DNA of 64,000 nt from Humibacillus xanthopallidus (GCF_006717145.1 NZ_VFQF01000001.1:1674001-1738000), one strand, 5' to 3'. Positions 9,270 to 18,684 are shown, counted from the first letter of the stretch. The notes: generated from the letters alone by a model not told the origin. Translations and numbers: made by a program.

Positions 9270-10181
9270 ATGCGCCGTCCCCTGGTCTCCACCGTCGCCA
9301 TCCTCGCCGCCGTCGCCGTCCTCGGCCTCGCCGGATGCAGCAAGGCGGCCCAGTCCGCCCCGCTCTCCCCCGCTGACCAGACGAGTGCCGTCGGTGGTTC
9401 CGCGGGCGCGGCCGGTGGAGCTGCGGGCGGTCGCGGCCAGTTCCCCGGAGTCGCGGGCCTCGTCGCGGCCGTCACCGGCAGCACCGCGCAGGTGCAGGGC
9501 AGCAACCAGCAGACCGCGGTGACGTGGACCAGCACGACGCGATTCACCGCCCAGGCTGCCGCCTCCGCGTCCGCCCTGGCCGTCGGCGAGTGCGTCATGG
9601 CGCGTCCGGCCCGACCGGCGGGTGGTGTGCCCGGGGGCGCCCCGACGACAGCGGCGAACGCAGGTTCCGGGTCCCCAGCCCCCGCCACCAGCGTGGCGGC
9701 CGCCACGGTCCAGGTGTTCGCGAAGCAGGGGGGCTCCTGCTCGCTGAGCCTCGGGAACCGGACCGGGTCCGGTGCCTCAGGCACGCCGAGCAGTGCACCC
9801 GGTGGGTCTCCCACGGGATCGCCCGGCGGGGCAGCAGATGGCGTACGGCGGGCGTTCGGCGCCGTCGGCATGATCACCGCGGTCGGGGCCGGGGAGTTCA
9901 CCGTCTCGCCGACCGTGCGGCTCGGGGCGATGCCCACCCGGCCGGTGACGGTCACCTACACCTCGTCGACCGTCTTCACCCGCCTGAGCCGCTCGGCCGC
10001 GTCCGCGGTCAAGGTGGGCGTCTGCCTGAGCGCGCAGGGTCGGACCGACGACACCGGCGCGCTGACGGCTGCGGCCGTCACCGTCAGCGCCCCGACGAAG
10101 GGCACCTGTCAGACCGGCTTCGGGCGTGGCTTCGGCGGTGGGCAGGGTGCTGGGCAGGGCTCGGGGGCAGGTCGTGGCTGA
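9270..10181 (+). CDS. Lipoprotein with DUF5666-like repeats
   Basis: Predicted lipoprotein: signal peptide with lipobox LAGC (Cys near residue 23), then a Ser/Ala/Gly-rich linker. Two copies of a small beta-rich module follow (VTGSTAQVQGSNQQTAVTWT and ITAVGAGEFTVSPTVRLGAM), each ending in an S-A-x-x-VG-x-C segment; this resembles DUF5666. The C-terminus is Gly-rich. Its place between the MacB permease and a second adaptor suggests an accessory subunit anchored on the outer face of the membrane. The role is not known, and the DUF5666 assignment is by recall of the pattern, not by search. Confidence 0.75.
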   Translation: MRRPLVSTVAILAAVAVLGLAGCSKAAQSAPLSPADQTSAVGGSAGAAGGAAGGRGQFPGVAGLVAAVTGSTAQVQGSNQQTAVTWTSTTRFTAQAAASASALAVGECVMARPARPAGGVPGGAPTTAANAGSGSPAPATSVAAATVQVFAKQGGSCSLSLGNRTGSGASGTPSSAPGGSPTGSPGGAADGVRRAFGAVGMITAVGAGEFTVSPTVRLGAMPTRPVTVTYTSSTVFTRLSRSAASAVKVGVCLSAQGRTDDTGALTAAAVTVSAPTKGTCQTGFGRGFGGGQGAGQGSGAGRG

Positions 10182-12336
10182 CGGCTCGCGACGGCCACGC
10201 CTTCCCCGCGGACCTGTCATCGCCGGGGCGGCGCTCCTCGCCGTCCTGCTCGCCGCCGGAGGTGTCTGGACCGCCTCGGCAAGCACCGGCACGTCGACGC
10301 CGGCCGACTACCGGTTCGCCGTGGTGACGCGCGGCCCCGTCGCGCAGGTGCTGACCCTCGCCGGCACCGCGCAGCGCGTCAACCAGGTGACGGCCTCCTT
10401 CCCCGCGAACGGCACGGTCACCGCTCTGCACGTCGCCGTCGGCGACCACGTGTCGGCGGGCCAGAGCCTTGCCGCCATCGACCCGACCGCGCTGCGCGCC
10501 AGCCTGCTCTCCGCCCAGGCGAGCCTCGCCCAGGACGAGGCGTCGCTCTTCGCCGACGGATCGGCATCCTCGACGACCGCCTCCACGACTCCCGCGTCGT
10601 CCGCCAGGACCACGACGACCGCCACGCCGCCGACATCCACCACGACCACGAGCACCAAGACTCCGACCACCACGCGCGCTGGCGGAGCCATGGGCACGGG
10701 CACGACGCACACGTCGACCCCAGCGGGCCGCACCGGGTCGGGTGGCTCTTCGACGGGGCGCCCCTCCGGCGGGTCGTCGTCACCACAGCTCAGCGCGAGC
10801 ACCGTCCAGCGCAGCCTCTTGGCATCGCAGAGCGCCCTGGTGACCGAGGAGCGCGTGTGCGCTCCGGTGCTGGGCGCCACATCCGGGCCATCTGCAGGCC
10901 CGGTGCCCGGAGCCCCCCCACACTCGCACGCGCAGCCGACCGGCACACCGGCGCCCACGACGGTGGTCCCGACCCCGACCGGCGTCTCCACCACCGGACC
11001 CACCACCGGACCCAGCGCCGGACCCAGCGCCGCCCCCACCAACGGACCCACTGCCACCCCCACGGGCACGGGCACGCCGACCACCGGCCCCACGTCCGGC
11101 CCGACCTCCACGGGGTCTCCGGGCCAGGGCACGGGAAGCGGCGGCGGTCCGAGTGCCGCGGCGCTCCGCTCCTGCGCGGCGGCGATGCTCGCGGTGTCGC
11201 GCGCCCAGCACGGAGCGGAGGTGGCCATGACCGGTCTCGCCACGCAGATCGCCCGTGAGCTCAGCACCATCGTCTCGGCCAGCACCACCACCCAGCCGTC
11301 GGGAGCCGCCTCGTCGTCGCCGGCCTCCTCCAGCTCCACGGCCGGGAGTGCCGCGCGCGCAGCCGGTGGCTCGGGCGGCTCTGGCGGCTCAGGCCGCTCA
11401 GCCACCTCAGGCACGTCGGGCAGCTCCGCCGCCTCGGGCAGCTCGGGCAGCTCGGGCGCCTCGGGCAGCTCGGGCAGCTCGGGCGGCTCGGCTGGGTCGA
11501 GTGGCTCGAGCTCCTCCAAGGGCGCTGCGTCCTCAGGGGCGAGCACGGGCCCCGCAGTCCGGGTCGCGGCCGATGACGTCGCGATCCTCGAGGACCAGGC
11601 GGCGGTGACGCAGGCAAAGGCCGGCCTTGCCGGCGCCACGCTCAAGGCGCCGATCGCCGGCACGGTCGCACAGGTGACCCTTGCGGTCGGCCAGGCGGAC
11701 GGCTCCGGGAGCATCCTCATCGTGGGCAACGGCGCGGTGTCCGTCACCGTCGACGTGCCGGTCGCCGACATCGGACTCGTGCATGCAGGCCTGGGCGCCC
11801 AGGTCACGCCTGCGGGCGCCGCGTCCCCCGTCGCCGGCGCGGTGACGGGGGTCAGCCCGCTGCCCGTCTCCTCGACGTCGACGTCGCCCCTCTTCCCCGC
11901 CGTCGTCATCGTTCCGCGCCCGCCGCAGTGGTTGGCGAGCGGCTCGTCCGTCGCGGTCGCGATCACGGTTGGCGCCGCCGCTGATGCCGTTCGTGTGCCG
12001 GTGTCGGCGATCGCGGGGCTCCAGTCCGGCACGGGAGCGGTGCAGGTGCTCGACGGCGCGGGCACGAAGCCGCAGTCGGTCACGGTGGGGGCGGTCGGCG
12101 GTGGCTACGCGCAGGTCCTCACCGGGCTCCACGACGGCGACCGCGTGGTGCTCGCCGACCTGACAGCCGCCCTGCCCTCGAACCAGTCCGTCAACGTGCG
12201 CGGCCTCGTCGGAGGGGGCGGGGCGGGCTTCGGCGGCGCTCGGGCCGGCGGGTCAGGCGGGGCCGGCGGCGGCTCCTCGACCGGCGGCACCTCGAACGGC
12301 GGCACCGGTGCCGGCGCGCCGCGCACGGGCGGGTAG
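10174..12336 (+). CDS. Second HlyD-like adaptor with long low-complexity insertion
   Basis: Adaptor of about 720 residues. The GTG at 10174 overlaps the lipoprotein stop by 8 bp and follows GGGGGCAGG. A membrane helix (about 14-35) and a first lipoyl half (NGTVTALHVAVGDHVSAGQS) are normal. Where the coiled-coil hairpin should be there are over 300 residues of Thr/Pro-, Gly- and Ser-rich sequence, broken by two helical remnants that each carry one Cys (codons at 10858 and 11173). The second lipoyl half (LKAPIAGTVAQVTLAVGQAD) and beta-barrel follow, then a Gly-rich tail like that of the first adaptor. Having two adaptors for one MacB pair is unusual; they may act together or alternate. Confidence 0.82.
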   Translation: MADGSRRPRLPRGPVIAGAALLAVLLAAGGVWTASASTGTSTPADYRFAVVTRGPVAQVLTLAGTAQRVNQVTASFPANGTVTALHVAVGDHVSAGQSLAAIDPTALRASLLSAQASLAQDEASLFADGSASSTTASTTPASSARTTTTATPPTSTTTTSTKTPTTTRAGGAMGTGTTHTSTPAGRTGSGGSSTGRPSGGSSSPQLSASTVQRSLLASQSALVTEERVCAPVLGATSGPSAGPVPGAPPHSHAQPTGTPAPTTVVPTPTGVSTTGPTTGPSAGPSAAPTNGPTATPTGTGTPTTGPTSGPTSTGSPGQGTGSGGGPSAAALRSCAAAMLAVSRAQHGAEVAMTGLATQIARELSTIVSASTTTQPSGAASSSPASSSSTAGSAARAAGGSGGSGGSGRSATSGTSGSSAASGSSGSSGASGSSGSSGGSAGSSGSSSSKGAASSGASTGPAVRVAADDVAILEDQAAVTQAKAGLAGATLKAPIAGTVAQVTLAVGQADGSGSILIVGNGAVSVTVDVPVADIGLVHAGLGAQVTPAGAASPVAGAVTGVSPLPVSSTSTSPLFPAVVIVPRPPQWLASGSSVAVAITVGAAADAVRVPVSAIAGLQSGTGAVQVLDGAGTKPQSVTVGAVGGGYAQVLTGLHDGDRVVLADLTAALPSNQSVNVRGLVGGGGAGFGGARAGGSGGAGGGSSTGGTSNGGTGAGAPRTGG

Positions 12337-12368
12337 GCGTCAGATCATGGCGAGGTGCGCGCGCCGCG

Positions 12369-12971
12369 TCAGCCGACGCGGCGTTGCCGCCACCAGCCGA
12401 CGACGTTGTTCTTGTGGCGGGCGAGCACGACGAGCGCGAGGGCGGTGAGCCAGACACCAGTCCAGACGTCACCCGGCCAGTGGCCCGTCCAGACGAGCAC
12501 GGCGATGACGAGCATCGCGACAGCCCCGAGGATCGAGCCCGCCGCCACCCACCGGGTCAGGGCGAAGCCGAGCGCGAAGACGACGAGGACGACGACGGCG
12601 ATGAGGGGATGCACTCCGAGGATCGCGCCGAGCGTCGTCGCCACCCCCTTGCCACCGCGGCCGTGGAGGAAGGGCGACCAGATGTGCCCGAGGACGGCTG
12701 CGAGCCCCACGGCATACGCGAGATGGGGGCCGACCCAGTGGGCCGCGATGACGGTCGGCACGAGCCCCTTGAGCACGTCGAGCACGCCGACGAGCACACC
12801 CCACTTGCGCCCGAGCACCCGGCCGGCGTTCGTCGCGCCCGGGTTGCCGGAGCCGGCGACCGAGAGGTCCGTGCCGAGCACGCGGGCGATGAGCGTCGCG
12901 GGGTTGACCGACCCCACGAGGAAGGCGAGGGCGATCGCCACCGCCCACCCGAGCACCACACCGGCGGTCAC
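12369..12971 (-). CDS. plsY: Acyl-phosphate glycerol-3-phosphate acyltransferase
   Basis: Integral membrane enzyme that moves an acyl group from acyl-phosphate to glycerol-3-phosphate, the first step of phospholipid synthesis. The family motifs are visible: GSVNPATLIAR near residue 20, GSGNPGATNAGR near 40, and GHIWSPFLHGRGGKGVAT near 95-112. Hydrophobic segments between them fit the usual multi-pass topology, and 200 residues is standard. The GTG start overlaps the stop of the DegV gene as GTGA, so both lipid-related proteins are translationally coupled. It converges on the efflux operon with about 30 bp between. Confidence 0.94.
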   Translation of the reverse strand: MTAGVVLGWAVAIALAFLVGSVNPATLIARVLGTDLSVAGSGNPGATNAGRVLGRKWGVLVGVLDVLKGLVPTVIAAHWVGPHLAYAVGLAAVLGHIWSPFLHGRGGKGVATTLGAILGVHPLIAVVVLVVFALGFALTRWVAAGSILGAVAMLVIAVLVWTGHWPGDVWTGVWLTALALVVLARHKNNVVGWWRQRRVG

Positions 12972-13861
12972 GGCGCGGGCACCTCAGCGGGATCGGGCAA
13001 CGGCTCACCCGGGCGCGGCGACAGCGCGATGGCCACGGTGCCGGGCCCGACGTGGGCGCCGACGACGGCCCCGAGCTCGACGATGACCACGTGGGGTGAG
13101 CCGGGCACGGCGCGGTGCAGCTCGGTCGCGATCTGCTCGGCGCGCGCCTTCGCGTCGAGGTGGTGGACGGCGATGTCGACGACGAGCCCACCCGCGCGCA
13201 CCCGCTCGACCGCCATCGCGACGATGCGTGCGATGGCGCGCGAGGAGGTGCGCACCTTCTCGACCGGCGTGATGCGTCCGCCGCGCACGGCGAGGATCGG
13301 CTTGATGGCGAGCGCCGACCCGAGCAGCGCCGACGCCGCTCCGATGCGTCCACCGCGTCGCAGGTGCTCGAGCGTGTCGACGTAGAACAGCACGCTGGAG
13401 GACTCCAGACGCGCACGCGCAGCAGCGACCACCGCTGCGGCGTCGACCGAATCCCCTTGTGCCGCAGCCTCGGCCGCCGCGACGACGGCATACCCCATCG
13501 CCATGCCGATGGTCTCGCTGTCGATGACCTCGACGGGCACCGGCGCGTCTGTCGCCGCGAGCCGGGCGGCCTCGATGGTCCCCGACATCTGCGACGAGAG
13601 ATGGATCGACACGATCGCGGTCGCACCCTCGTCGGCGAGCCGCTGGTAGGTCTCCGCGAAGACCTGCGGCGTCGGGCGCGAGGTCGTGACGATCGTGTAG
13701 TGGCGCAGCGCGTCCGCGACCTGCTCGGCCGTGACGTCGCGGCCCTCCACGTGGTCGCGACCGCCGACGATGACGTGGAGCGGCACGACCTCGATGCCGT
13801 GCCGCTCCACGACGTCCTCCGGCAGGTATGCCGTGGAGTCCGTGACGACCGCAACGGTCAC
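12968..13861 (-). CDS. DegV-family fatty-acid-binding protein
   Basis: DegV/FakB-type protein that binds a fatty acid in a two-domain pocket, in many Gram-positives presenting it to a fatty acid kinase. Conserved features are the start VAVVTDSTAYLP, the TTSRPTPQVFAETY segment, SIHLSSQMSGT and VLFYVDTLEHLRRGGRI, all typical. The 297-residue length is normal. Coupling to plsY is meaningful: FakB-bound acyl groups become acyl-phosphate, the PlsY donor. No kinase gene (DAK-domain FakA) is seen in the window. The start is a GTG, about 45 bp downstream of the leuS stop. Confidence 0.9.
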   Translation of the reverse strand: MTVAVVTDSTAYLPEDVVERHGIEVVPLHVIVGGRDHVEGRDVTAEQVADALRHYTIVTTSRPTPQVFAETYQRLADEGATAIVSIHLSSQMSGTIEAARLAATDAPVPVEVIDSETIGMAMGYAVVAAAEAAAQGDSVDAAAVVAAARARLESSSVLFYVDTLEHLRRGGRIGAASALLGSALAIKPILAVRGGRITPVEKVRTSSRAIARIVAMAVERVRAGGLVVDIAVHHLDAKARAEQIATELHRAVPGSPHVVIVELGAVVGAHVGPGTVAIALSPRPGEPLPDPAEVPAP

Positions 13862-13906
13862 GTCGCGCTCCTTCCGCCGGTCACTGCCTGAGGGGACTCG
13901 CCGATG

Positions 13907-16867
13907 TCACACCGGGACGACGTTGACGAGCTTGGGAGCCCGCACGATGACGGTGCGCACCCCCGCCTCGGTCGCCGCCCTCACCTTGTCACGCGAGAGC
14001 GCCAGCGTGCGAAGGTCCTCCTCGCTGATGTCGGGAGACACCTCGACGCGGTCGCGCACCTTGCCCTTGATCTGGATGACGCAGGTGACCTGCCCCATGA
14101 CGATCTTGGCCGGGTCGCTCACCGGGAAGGCGGCGTGCGCCACCCCGTCGTCGTGGCCGAGGCGCGACCACATCTCCTCGGCGATGTGCGGCGCGACGGG
14201 AGCGACCATCAGCACCATCGCCTCGACGACCTCGCGCGGCGGCACCTCGAGCTTGGTGACGCTGTTGTTGAGCTCGATGAGCTTGGCGATCGCCGTGTTG
14301 AAGCGCAGCCCCTCGAAGTCGTCGCGCACCCCGGCGATCGTCTGGTGCAGCTGCGTCGTCAGCGCCTGGTCGGGCGCCACGTCCGCCACCCGCAACGCGC
14401 CGGTCTCCTCGTCGACGACGTTGCGCCACAGCCGCTGGAGGAAGCGCTGGCTGCCGACGACGGCGCGGATGTCCCACGGCTTGCTCAGCTCGAGCGGCCC
14501 CATCGACATCTCGTAGACACGGAAGGTGTCGGCGCCGAAGGCGTCGTACATCTCGTCGGGGCTCACGGAGTTCTTCAGCGACTTGCCGATCTTGCCGTAC
14601 TCGCGGAAGACCTGCTGCCCCTGCCAGGTGAACGTCGGCTCCTCGCCGTGGGCACCGGGGTGCTCCTCGACCTCGGACGCCTCGACGTACTGCCCGCGGC
14701 TGTCGGTGTAGGCGTACGCCTGGATGTAGCCCTGCGAGAAGTACTTGCGGAACGGCTCCTCGCTCGAGACGTGCCCGAGGTCGAAGAGCACCTTGTGCCA
14801 GAAGCGGGCGTAGAGCAGGTGCAGCACGGCGTGCTCGACACCGCCGATGTAGAGGTCGACGCCGCCGGGGTCCACCGTGCCGGCAGGGGCGCCGGCGACA
14901 GGCTCCGCGTGACGGCCGAGCCAGTAGCTCTCGTTGGCCGGGTCGACGAAGGTCTCGTGGTTGGCCGGGTCGAGGTAGCGCAGGTAGTACCAGCACGAGC
15001 CGGCCCAGTTGGGCATGGTGTTCGTCTCGCGGCGGAAGTGCCGCACGCCTCGACCGTCGCCGAGGTCGACCTCGACGTTGACCCACTCGGGCACCCGCGA
15101 CAGCGGCGGCTCGGGCGAGCTCGTCGCGTCGTCGGGGTCGAACGTCTTGGGCGAGTAGTCCGGCACGTCGGGGAGGGTCAGCGGCAGCTGGTCGTCGGGG
15201 ACGGCATACGCCACCCCGTCGTCGTCGAACATGACGGGGAACGGCTCGCCCCAGTAGCGCTGGCGGCTGAAGAGCCAGTCGCGCAGGCGGTAGTTGATGG
15301 TGCCGCGCCCGTCGCCACCGTCCTCGAGGTAGGCGATGATGCGCTCCTTGGCGTCCTCCACAGCCAGCCCGTCGAGGCTGACGGTGGCGTTCGCGGAGTT
15401 CACCGCGAAGCCGTCAGCGACGAACGGCTCGGTGAGCGGCTCGTCGCCACCATCGGGGCGGGCGGCGACGACGCGCACGATCGGGATGGAGAACTTCGTC
15501 GCGTACTCGAAGTCGCGCTCGTCGTGCCCGGGCACGGCCATGATGGCGCCAGTGCCGTAGCCCATGAGCACGTAGTCGGCCACGAAGACCGGGATCGCCT
15601 CTCCCGTCAGCGGATTCGTGGCGAAGGAACCCGTGAAGACACCTGACTTGTCCTTGCCCTCCGTCTGGCGCTCGACATCGCTCTTGCGCGACGCCGCCAG
15701 CCGGTATGCCGCCACGGCCTCCTTCGGGGTCGCGCTCGCTGCCGCGTCCGCCCCCGTCCAGTCCGCGTGCGTGCCCTCGGGCCAGCCACCTTCGGGCACG
15801 AGGGAGTCGACGAGGGGGTGCTCGGGGGCGATGACCATGAAGGTCGCACCGAAGACGGTGTCGGGCCGGGTCGTGAAGACCTCGATGCCGCCCTTCTGGC
15901 CGGCAAGCTCACCGGAGGCCAGCGGCACGGGGAAGGTGACGCGGGCACCCTGCGAGCGGCCGATCCAGTTGCGCTGCAGGCGTTTCACGTTCTCGGGCCA
16001 GTCGACGCCGTCGAGGTCGTCGGCCAGCCGGTCGGCATACGCGGTGATGCGCATCATCCACTGCGAGAGGTTGCGCTTGAAGACCGGAAAGTTGCCGCGC
16101 TCGGAGCGGCCCTCGTTCGTGACCTCCTCGTTGGAGAGCACCGTGCCGAGACCGGGGCACCAGTTGACCGGGGCCTCGGACTGGTAGACGAGGCGGAAGC
16201 CGGCCAGCACGCGAGCGCGCTCGGTCGCGGTCAGGTCGGCCCAGCCGCGACCGTCCTCGGTCAGCGGCGCACGCCGGCCCGACTCGAACTCCTCGACCAG
16301 CTCGCTGATCGGACGCGCCCGACCGCGGCCGCCGTCCGGGCGCACGGCATCGGCGTCGTACCAGGCGTCCCAGATCTTGAGGAAGATCCACTGGGTCCAG
16401 CGGTAGTACTCATCGTCGATCGTCGCGAAGGTGCGGCGGTTGTCGAAGCCCAGCCCGAGGCGGCGCAGCTGGCGCTTCATGTTCGTCATGTTCTCCTCGG
16501 TGGTCTTCCGAGGGTGCTGACCGGTCTGGACGGCATACTGCTCCGCCGGCAGCCCGAACGCGTCGTAGCCGAGGGCGTGCAGCACGTTCTTGCCGAGCAT
16601 CCGGTGGAAGCGGCTGTAGACGTCGGTCGCGATGTAGCCGAGGGGGTGGCCGACGTGCAGGCCGACGCCCGACGGGTAGGGGAACATGTCGAGCACGACG
16701 AGCTTCTCGCCGAGGCTCGCCACGCGCTCGGGCTCGGCCCACGGGCCGGCCGGGTTGGGCGCGTTGAAGGTGCCGGACTCCTCCCAGCGGTCCTGCCACG
16801 CGAGCTCGATGTCCTGGGCCATGCGGGCGGTATAGCGGAACGGTGTCTCGTTGCTCTGCTCGCTCAT
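13907..16867 (-). CDS. leuS: Leucyl-tRNA synthetase
   Basis: Class I synthetase charging tRNA-Leu. The HIGH motif is [16 protein letters not shown] near residue 60. The CP1 editing domain carries [20 protein letters not shown], and the KMSKS loop has the actinobacterial form [10 protein letters not shown]. About 986 residues fits the long actinobacterial forms. The ATG at 16867 was chosen because the conserved N-terminus ([20 protein letters not shown]) begins there; the frame continues 16 codons upstream through the terminator. It is preceded by a leader with a Leu-rich peptide ORF and terminator, suggesting control by leucine supply. No T-box sequence was found. Confidence 0.97.
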   Translation of the reverse strand: MSEQSNETPFRYTARMAQDIELAWQDRWEESGTFNAPNPAGPWAEPERVASLGEKLVVLDMFPYPSGVGLHVGHPLGYIATDVYSRFHRMLGKNVLHALGYDAFGLPAEQYAVQTGQHPRKTTEENMTNMKRQLRRLGLGFDNRRTFATIDDEYYRWTQWIFLKIWDAWYDADAVRPDGGRGRARPISELVEEFESGRRAPLTEDGRGWADLTATERARVLAGFRLVYQSEAPVNWCPGLGTVLSNEEVTNEGRSERGNFPVFKRNLSQWMMRITAYADRLADDLDGVDWPENVKRLQRNWIGRSQGARVTFPVPLASGELAGQKGGIEVFTTRPDTVFGATFMVIAPEHPLVDSLVPEGGWPEGTHADWTGADAAASATPKEAVAAYRLAASRKSDVERQTEGKDKSGVFTGSFATNPLTGEAIPVFVADYVLMGYGTGAIMAVPGHDERDFEYATKFSIPIVRVVAARPDGGDEPLTEPFVADGFAVNSANATVSLDGLAVEDAKERIIAYLEDGGDGRGTINYRLRDWLFSRQRYWGEPFPVMFDDDGVAYAVPDDQLPLTLPDVPDYSPKTFDPDDATSSPEPPLSRVPEWVNVEVDLGDGRGVRHFRRETNTMPNWAGSCWYYLRYLDPANHETFVDPANESYWLGRHAEPVAGAPAGTVDPGGVDLYIGGVEHAVLHLLYARFWHKVLFDLGHVSSEEPFRKYFSQGYIQAYAYTDSRGQYVEASEVEEHPGAHGEEPTFTWQGQQVFREYGKIGKSLKNSVSPDEMYDAFGADTFRVYEMSMGPLELSKPWDIRAVVGSQRFLQRLWRNVVDEETGALRVADVAPDQALTTQLHQTIAGVRDDFEGLRFNTAIAKLIELNNSVTKLEVPPREVVEAMVLMVAPVAPHIAEEMWSRLGHDDGVAHAAFPVSDPAKIVMGQVTCVIQIKGKVRDRVEVSPDISEEDLRTLALSRDKVRAATEAGVRTVIVRAPKLVNVVPV

Positions 16868-16898
16868 GTCTTCTCTTTCGTCGCTGCTCGGTCTGGGC

Positions 16899-16925
16899 AA
16901 AAGAAAACCCCTCACACAGGAGGGG
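16899..16925 (-). terminator. Intrinsic terminator in the leuS leader (candidate attenuator)
   Basis: On the leuS strand a stem CCCCTC/GAGGGG with a 6-nt loop is followed at once by TTTTCTTTT, ending 31 nt before the leuS ATG. Immediately upstream is a long hairpin: an 11-bp outer stem (16959-16969 with 16927-16937) and an inner 5-bp stem (16940-16944 with 16948-16952). A U-tract terminator directly in front of a synthetase gene, behind a Leu-codon leader, fits transcription attenuation. It could alternatively be the plain terminator of the upstream sortase operon. The alternative pairing that would act as antiterminator could not be identified by eye. Confidence 0.7.
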
Positions 16926-16958
16926 AAGCCGCGTTGATGTCGGGAGTCCCGACCTTCG

Positions 16959-16994
16959 TCAACGCGGCTGCGGAAGGAGCAGCAGGCCAGCCAT
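16959..16994 (-). CDS. Leu-rich leader peptide upstream of leuS
   Basis: A 12-codon ORF encodes [11 protein letters not shown]. Four consecutive Leu codons (CTG CTG CTC CTT, 16985-16974) sit just before an 11-bp hairpin, and the UGA stop forms the end of its 5' arm. This is the architecture of amino-acid leader peptides whose ribosome position sets the fold of the downstream RNA. A -10-like TAACCT ends six bases before the ATG, so the transcript may be leaderless; no good -35 is visible. The ORF is too short for coding statistics, so the call rests on the Leu run, the position and the following terminator. Confidence 0.7.
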   Translation of the reverse strand: MAGLLLLPQPR

Positions 16995-17045
16995 GCGCCT
17001 AGGTTAGCGCAGAGCCCTCGCCCCCTGCGGGGGCACGTGGGCTCC

Positions 17046-17822
17046 TCACGAGGGGCTGGATGACCTCAGGCTGCCGACGACGACGTAGTTGCCGGCGTAG
17101 GAGAGGCGGTCGGGTGGGATGACGCAGCTGATGGCCACTACGGTGTCGGGCCGCACGGTCACGACGGCGGGGGTGCTCGTGAGCTTGTCGAAGGGCACGG
17201 TGAGGACCTCGGTGACGGCGTAGACGAAGCGCCCTCGCGTCGTCGTCAGCACGAGGGTGTCGCCCTTGCGCACCTGCTGGAGACGGCTGAAGACCCCGCG
17301 GCCCGGGTCATCGGGATGGAACCGGTTGGCGTGCCCGGTGATGAAGGTCGTCTGGGTGCCGGGGACGGTCGGCGGCGCCCCGAGGTCGATGCGCGCGACC
17401 TTGTCGAGGTAGGGCGCGTCGTAGCACGGCCGGTTCGCGACCTCGCACCTCGTCGACGAGTTGTAGCGAGCCAGCCCGGATGAAGCCGCGTCGACGATGA
17501 CTCTCGAGCCGCGCTGGGCCCGGAAGTGCGTCAGCTCCCCCGCACCCACGGGCTTCAGCGCGCTCGGAGCGTTGCTCGGTGACGCCACCGACGAGGACCC
17601 GCTGGGGGTGTCCTCCGGAGCCGGCGCCGCGGGTGAGGACGACCCCCACCCCGGTATGCCGCTCGGCCCGGTGGCGGTCGTCGGGCCCGGGCTGCCGCAG
17701 GAAGCCACCAGCAGCACGACGCACGCGAGCAGCACCCCGAGCACCCCGAGTGCTCTGGGAGCACTCGGGGCACGGGATGTCCGCACGGCACCCGCCCGCG
17801 TGGGCTGCCGGGGCTCGGTCAC
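17046..17822 (-). CDS. Lipoprotein-like sortase (class E/F-like)
   Basis: Transpeptidase-fold protein with a basic N-terminus, hydrophobic segment and possible lipobox VASC near residue 42, then a Ser/Pro-rich linker and a sortase domain (about 100-258). The catalytic set is visible: His in FITGHANR, Cys in VAISCVIPP, and a downstream Arg in [13 protein letters not shown]. The segment [20 protein letters not shown] is also typical. The residues around the Cys (ISC rather than TC) differ from textbook classes, so subclass is uncertain. It starts 8 bp after a secreted-protein gene that may be its substrate. A perfect 12-bp hairpin (17744-17770) lies inside its 5' coding region. Confidence 0.85.
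   Translation of the reverse strand: MTEPRQPTRAGAVRTSRAPSAPRALGVLGVLLACVVLLVASCGSPGPTTATGPSGIPGWGSSSPAAPAPEDTPSGSSSVASPSNAPSALKPVGAGELTHFRAQRGSRVIVDAASSGLARYNSSTRCEVANRPCYDAPYLDKVARIDLGAPPTVPGTQTTFITGHANRFHPDDPGRGVFSRLQQVRKGDTLVLTTTRGRFVYAVTEVLTVPFDKLTSTPAVVTVRPDTVVAISCVIPPDRLSYAGNYVVVGSLRSSSPS
17744..17770. repeat. Perfect inverted repeat inside the sortase 5' coding region
   Basis: Twelve base pairs (CCCCGAGTGCTC and complement) around a 3-nt loop, within about the first 27 codons of the sortase gene. Such a stem in the mRNA could limit translation or end transcription between the substrate and sortase genes. It lacks a T-run. Confidence 0.55.
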
Positions 17823-17830
17823 GCCACCCC

Positions 17831-18535
17831 TCAGGCGTCCCGGTCACCCGAGCCGGAGCGGATCACGCGCGGCGGTCGCACGCCGAGGGCGATGAGCAGA
17901 CCGACGAGGGTGAGCAGCACGAGGAGCGCCTGGAGCGGCGTCACCCCGAGCTGGGTCGTGGACACGTCGGAGTCCACGCCCGCCTTGACCGGCTGCAACG
18001 GGTAGGTCGACGGCACGGCCGCCGGCGTCGTCGCCGAAGGCGTCGACCCCGTGGCGGGCGGCGTGCTGTGCGTGACGGGCGGGGTCGTGGTCGTCGTGAC
18101 CGGCGGCGTCGTCGTCTTCGTGACCGGCGGGGTCGTCGTCGGCGGCGGGGTCGCCGGCGGGCAGTCCGACACCGAAGGCTCGGGGTGGAGCTTGGGCGTG
18201 TTGGCCACGATGACGACCGAGCGGAACTGGCCGTCCTTGAACTGCTGGCCCACCGTGACGGTGCCGTCGTAACCGAGCAGCGAGTGGTTGTCGACCCAGA
18301 TCGGGTTCTGACCCGTCTGCAGCCGCTCCGCCTTGCCGGGCTTGGAGACGTACTTGCAGACGTAGGACTTGTGCGGACTGTGTGCGGTCGTGGGAGGAGC
18401 CGCACCCGCCGCCCCGACCCCGGCCAGCAGCGCCAGGGCCGCCCCCGCGGCCAGTGCGCCTCCTGCGACTCGGGCCCCCCGGCCCCTGACGAATCCCCCG
18501 TGAGAGTTCTCGACGCTGCGCGGCGTCTGTGTCAT
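17831..18535 (-). CDS. Secreted membrane-anchored protein, possible sortase substrate
   Basis: Product of 234 residues: signal peptide (about 1-46, ending AGAAPP), a compact domain with VCKYVSKPGKAERLQTGQN and a second Cys in VSDCPP, a Thr/Pro-rich stalk of about 50 residues, then a membrane helix (LQALLVLLTLVGLLIALGV) and a basic tail. Signal peptide, domain, TP stalk, helix and basic tail is the layout of a wall-anchored surface protein. No LPxTG or LAxTG is present before the helix (the preceding residues are VSTTQLGVTP), so if the adjacent sortase acts on it the recognition motif is different. The ATG at 18535 was chosen because it begins the signal peptide. Confidence 0.75.
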   Translation of the reverse strand: MTQTPRSVENSHGGFVRGRGARVAGGALAAGAALALLAGVGAAGAAPPTTAHSPHKSYVCKYVSKPGKAERLQTGQNPIWVDNHSLLGYDGTVTVGQQFKDGQFRSVVIVANTPKLHPEPSVSDCPPATPPPTTTPPVTKTTTPPVTTTTTPPVTHSTPPATGSTPSATTPAAVPSTYPLQPVKAGVDSDVSTTQLGVTPLQALLVLLTLVGLLIALGVRPPRVIRSGSGDRDA

Positions 18536-18684
18536 GGCTGTGCCTCCTCGGCATGGGTCGACGTCCTGCACGACCCCCGAGGACAGGACCCACGAAGCCC
18601 CCACTTCGCACAGAGCAACGGTTGCACCACGCGAGGACGCGCGGGGCGTTTTGGGGCGTTTCCCCGCCTCTCCCCAGCGTGGGC

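Noticed and set aside
11340-11520. Ser/Gly codon repeats as a CRISPR array or minisatellite element
   Set aside because: Units are short, in frame and without spacers; they encode a low-complexity linker.
16868-17045. T-box riboswitch upstream of leuS
   Set aside because: No T-box consensus (AGGGTGG...ACCGCG) or specifier loop was found; a Leu leader peptide explains the region better.
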